Source: Halosolutus amylolyticus
GTDB lineage: Archaea > Halobacteriota > Halobacteria > Halobacteriales > Natrialbaceae
Direction: 5' to 3'
Assembly (NCBI RefSeq): GCF_023566055.1
Contig: NZ_JALIQP010000002.1
Coordinates: 1,054,001-1,118,000 of the forward strand
Length of the DNA: 64,000 nucleotides
Part shown: piece after piece, positions 61,157 to 64,000 of the stretch
How the letters are laid out: each line of letters opens with the position of its first letter
How positions within the stretch are numbered: position 1 is the stretch's first letter
Notes under the pieces: generated by a model
The model's database searches: none
The model's input: only the letters and a program-made list of their open reading frames with translations
Told to the model about the DNA's origin: nothing
Made by a program: the position numbers and the translations under genes

Positions 61157-61278
61157 GCTACAGCGGTGTAGCGGGGAGCCAATCTTAAGGGTTGCCAACT
61201 GCAGAGACACCGGGACCCGATCGCTCGGCAGTGAGTGACAGCCACGAGGGGCGAGGCGGTCGCCGCCCCGTCACTGCG

Positions 61279-62274
61279 TTATCCCTCGAGTGGGAGGACG
61301 AGCGCCTCGCCGTCCCGATCGAACGTCGTCCCGAACTCGGCGGAGCGATCGCGCATCACCTCGCGGGACCACGCAGCCGCCTCGGAACTCGCCTCGTGGA
61401 CCGCACAGCCCTCGATCTCGGTCGGGTGAAGCCGCAGTTCCGTCGGCGTGCCCGCCTCTGTCACCGCGAGTTCGAACAGGAACCCGCGATCGTTGCGCAA
61501 CTCGGCGTCGACCGCGTAATCGTCGACGAAGTCGCCCGCGTCGTAGACGATCGGTGCGCCCTCGTGGACCTCGATCCCCTGGAAGACGTGGGCGCTGTGG
61601 CCGTGGATCAGGTCGACGCCCTCCTCGACCAGCCAGCGACCGAACTCGCCAAAGGTGTCGGGCGGTTCCGTCACCATGTTCGGACCCCAGTGGAGAGAGG
61701 CGACCAGCAGGTCCGTGTCCGACTCGCGGGACCGATCGAGCGCCTCCCGGACCCGGCGGCGCGTCTTCCCGTCGTCGACGGTCACGTCGATCCAGGCGGT
61801 CCCCGGCGACTCCTCGTCGGCCGCGTACTCCGGGGTGTTGTCGGTGAACGAGACCACGGCGACGTCGAGGTCGGCGATCGAGACGGCCGCCGGGTCGAGC
61901 GCCTCGTCGATCGTCTCCCCCGCGCCGGCGTGGGCGATGCCCGCCTCGTCGAGGTGGTCGATCGTGTCCCGGAGCGCCGCCTCCTCGTAGTCGAGCACGT
62001 GGTTGTTCGCGAGCGCACAGACGTCGACGCCGGCGCGTTCGAGCGCCGGGACGGCCCAGTCGGGGTCCGCGCGGAAGTGAAACGGCCGGTGGGTACGTCG
62101 CCACTGCTGGCCGCGGGTCGAGAGCACGCACTCGAGGTTGATCACCAGCCCGTCGAGCGCGCGTAGCCGATCGAGGACGTCTCCCCACACCGCGTCGACG
62201 GCGCGCCGGCGCTGGCGATCGTCGACGAGCCGGCCGAGCATCACGTCGCCGGTGAAGCCGATCCGGGGTGTCAT
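61279..62274 (-). CDS. CapA-family protein (poly-gamma-glutamate synthesis-like metallophosphatase)
   Basis: The 331-aa protein has the CapA metallophosphatase-like fold: IGFTGDVMLGRLVDDRQRRR at the start, INLECVLSTRG near 46, ALANNHVLDYEEAALRDTID near 87, and SLHWGPNM and GHSAHVFQGIEVHEGAPIVY. These hold the Asp, Asn and His ligands of a dinuclear metal site. Unlike bacterial PgsA/CapA, it lacks a membrane anchor, and no other capsule genes are near. Its role is unclear; some archaeal members act on phosphate monoesters. Confidence 0.88.
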   Translation of the reverse strand: MTPRIGFTGDVMLGRLVDDRQRRRAVDAVWGDVLDRLRALDGLVINLECVLSTRGQQWRRTHRPFHFRADPDWAVPALERAGVDVCALANNHVLDYEEAALRDTIDHLDEAGIAHAGAGETIDEALDPAAVSIADLDVAVVSFTDNTPEYAADEESPGTAWIDVTVDDGKTRRRVREALDRSRESDTDLLVASLHWGPNMVTEPPDTFGEFGRWLVEEGVDLIHGHSAHVFQGIEVHEGAPIVYDAGDFVDDYAVDAELRNDRGFLFELAVTEAGTPTELRLHPTEIEGCAVHEASSEAAAWSREVMRDRSAEFGTTFDRDGEALVLPLEG

Positions 62275-62500
62275 ACGGGCACGTACGTGAGCCGGGGAAA
62301 AAGATGTGACAGGGGGGAGCCGGTGGCTCGATCGGACTCCGGACGGTCGAACCCGTCAGGGGGTTTCGCGGTGTTCCCGTCCGCATACGACGTGGATCCG
62401 TGCCCGATCACGTGGCGACGCGGCCAGGAACGAGCGACGGAGCGGGCGATCCGAGCACGCGCCGACAGCTACAAAGTGTGACAACGCCGTCTAGTCGTAC

Positions 62501-63322
62501 ATGCACGTACTCGGCTGTCTGAACCGGGGGGCCGGCGAGGAGCGACGGGAGCAGGTCGTCGATCGGGTCGTCGATCGGCTCGCCCGCGAGGGGCGGGTCG
62601 GTGTCGTCCGGTACGACGCGACGATCGCCGATGGCGCACACGAGGCGCTCACGGTCGGTGGCGACGTCACCTACGGACTCGGCGCCGACGGCGACTGGAC
62701 CGCCTCGGGAACGGGGATGACCGTCGGCGACGCCATCGACGCGCTGGCACCGGACTGCGACTACGCCGTCGTCACGGGCGTCCCGGACCTCCAGTACCCC
62801 GTGATCGCCGTCGGCGGCGACGCAGACGATCGGGACGACGTGCTCGCGACGGTCGATCGGGCCGGCGAACTCGACGAGGACGCGCTCGTGACCGCGCTCG
62901 AGGAGCGAGACCCCCACGAGACGCTCGATTCGCTCGTCGCCCGCGTCAAACGCGCCCCGGAGGCCGAACTATCGGGCGCGATCGCGACCTTCACCGGCCG
63001 GGTGCGCGCGAAAGACGACCCGGACGACGCGCGCACGGAGTTTCTCGAGTTCGAGAAGTACGACGGTGTCGCCGACGGGCGAATGGCCACGATCGAGGCG
63101 GAACTCGAAGCCCGCGACGGAGTACTCGCGGTCGAACTCCACCACCGGACCGGCGTCGTCAGGGACGGCGAGGACATCGTCTTCGTCGTCGTCCTCGCGG
63201 GACACCGCGACGAGGCGTTCCGGGCCGTCGAGGACGGGATCAACCGGCTGAAAGACGAGGTACCCCTGTTCAAGAAGGAGGTTACGGTCGACGACGAGTA
63301 CTGGGTTCACGAGCGTTCGTGA
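62501..63322 (+). CDS. moaE: Molybdopterin synthase large subunit MoaE with degenerate MobB-like N-terminus
   Basis: The 273-aa protein has a C-terminal MoaE domain (AELSGAIATFTGRVRAKDDP near residue 155, EFEKYDGVADGRMATIEAEL, HHRTGVVRDGEDIVFVVVLA). A terminal KKEVTVDDEYW supplies the catalytic Lys of MPT synthase. The first ~145 residues resemble MobB, but the P-loop is missing (LNRGAGEERRE). Haloarchaea use SAMP/MoaD-like proteins as sulfur donors. It makes the molybdenum cofactor dithiolene. Confidence 0.93.
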   Translation: MHVLGCLNRGAGEERREQVVDRVVDRLAREGRVGVVRYDATIADGAHEALTVGGDVTYGLGADGDWTASGTGMTVGDAIDALAPDCDYAVVTGVPDLQYPVIAVGGDADDRDDVLATVDRAGELDEDALVTALEERDPHETLDSLVARVKRAPEAELSGAIATFTGRVRAKDDPDDARTEFLEFEKYDGVADGRMATIEAELEARDGVLAVELHHRTGVVRDGEDIVFVVVLAGHRDEAFRAVEDGINRLKDEVPLFKKEVTVDDEYWVHERS

Positions 63323-63436
63323 TCGTTTCGCGGGTCGACCACAAGGGCTTTCTATCCGGCGAACGGTTCTAGAAACAAGTCGGGGACGTGATGTAGCGAC
63401 GGACGTTCCACCGCGATCGGGACCAGGGAGATAACA

Positions 63437-63465
63437 GGTTAGAAGTGGTTTTAAAATTTCTAACC
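63437..63465. promoter_or_regulatory. Inverted repeat GGTTAGAA-13-TTCTAACC
   Basis: Perfect 8-bp arms (63437-63444 and 63458-63465) flank an AT-rich 13-nt spacer (gtggttttaaaat). This lies ~130 nt upstream of the small haloarchaeal gene in a 272-nt gap that is AT-rich. A nearby ttctagaa palindrome (63368-63375) may belong to the same regulatory region. Confidence 0.35.
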
Positions 63466-63594
63466 GGTTCTCAGGCGATCGTAAAACCCATCGTAAATCG
63501 GACTAAAAGGTCGCTTACCCACAGGATATCTGAACGCAATCGAAACGCCGCTAACCATCCGTCCTTTATAACATGTCTCTCCCACAACGGATGG

Positions 63595-63840
63595 ATGTCG
63601 ATGAGCACGACAGCCCAACCCTCCACGGAAAGCAAAGAACACCGCCTGAAGCGCTACCTGCGCGAACGCGCAGAAGACGGAGAGCTGTACTTCAAAGGGA
63701 AGTTCATCGCAGACGACGTCGGCATGTCCCCGAAAGAGATCGGCGCGCTGATGGTCAAGCTCTCGGAGTCCGCGACCGACCTCGAGATCGAGAAGTGGTC
63801 GTACACGAGCGCGACCACGTGGCGCGTCGAACCCGCCTGA
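63595..63840 (+). CDS. Small haloarchaeal protein (DUF7123-like)
   Basis: The 81-aa protein starts MSMSTTAQPSTESKEHRLKR. The TATA-like ctttataa (63564-63571) is 24-31 nt upstream of ATG 63595, which favours it over the second ATG (63601). YLRERAEDGELYFKGKFIAD followed by MSPKEIGALMVKLSESATDL is a winged-helix-like fold that I recall as DUF7123, widespread in haloarchaea, function unknown. A DNA-binding role is possible. Confidence 0.72.
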   Translation: MSMSTTAQPSTESKEHRLKRYLRERAEDGELYFKGKFIADDVGMSPKEIGALMVKLSESATDLEIEKWSYTSATTWRVEPA

Positions 63841-64000
63841 TCGCCCATCGGCACATCCAACGCGTACGTCCTGACCCCACACGCACCCACGAACCGCAAC
63901 ACGCCACGCACCTCACGCACCCACCCTCTCACGCACGCAGGCGATCATCCCACGCTCCGCTCACCAGCCGCCTGCGATCACCCACCTGTTACGCCGGCGC

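Noticed and set aside
63841-64000. C-rich tail with many CACGCA repeats
   Set aside because: It holds no ORF with credible composition and is too short to judge; likely the leader of a gene beyond the window.

Overview
The window is a high-GC, acidic-protein archaeal chromosome segment. An archaellum (arl/fla) cluster, archaeal aIF2-gamma, Rpo7, Spt4 and S6e, class I lysyl-tRNA synthetase, Tat-type lipoproteins, leaderless TATA promoters and many haloarchaea-only small proteins point to class Halobacteria. The hexamer CGATCG is very common, which I associate with Natrinema/Haloterrigena-like genomes, but genus assignment is only an inference. I saw no rRNA, tRNA, CRISPR array, IS element or phage gene.

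Layout. 1-3.1 kb: a partial geranylgeranyl-reductase-type flavoprotein, small membrane and hypothetical proteins, ribosomal protein S6e and its partner. 3.1-13.6 kb: motility. A minus-strand operon arlCE-F-G-H-I-J encodes the archaellum motor, with an extra ArlE-domain gene and a PadR-like regulator beyond it. Three tandem archaellin genes run the other way. 13.7-27.7 kb: housekeeping and accessory genes: DHH phosphoesterase, three Usp proteins, a GNAT enzyme, an AAA ATPase with a His-rich tail, a secreted GH13 amylase, a PhnP-like MBL hydrolase, a degenerate halocyanin, and an HTH/zinc-ribbon regulator. 27.8-35.6 kb: phosphate uptake. A divergent AbrB-PhoU gene faces pstS-pstC-(22-aa ORF)-pstA-pstB-phoU-AbrB-PhoU. 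37.1-40.8 kb: an ArsC/LMW-PTP-like enzyme and the conserved aIF2-gamma/PIN/rpo7/spt4/dephospho-CoA kinase operon. 40.8-53.9 kb: photolyase, FAH-family hydrolase with a truncated cyclase remnant, SLC13/TrkA-C transporter, a second geranylgeranyl reductase, a berberine-bridge-like flavoprotein, DUF389 membrane protein, YgfZ-like protein and small regulators. 54.2-63.8 kb: PitA/HemQ fusion, PadR, site-2 protease, lysS-pyrH, CapA-like protein, MoaE, and a small haloarchaeal protein.

The most unusual signal is an 85-86 bp inverted-repeat element present four times (14182, 24343, 26740, 54460). One end of every copy is the TGA stop codon of a gene (TGATACGGATTGCTGTA in the good copies). One copy has a completely different internal stem that still pairs. 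Other points are a coupled 22-aa ORF between pstC and pstA, a perfect 16-bp palindrome upstream of pstS, two gene remnants (cyclase, DUF2237-like), a halocyanin without visible copper ligands, and strong CGATCG enrichment.
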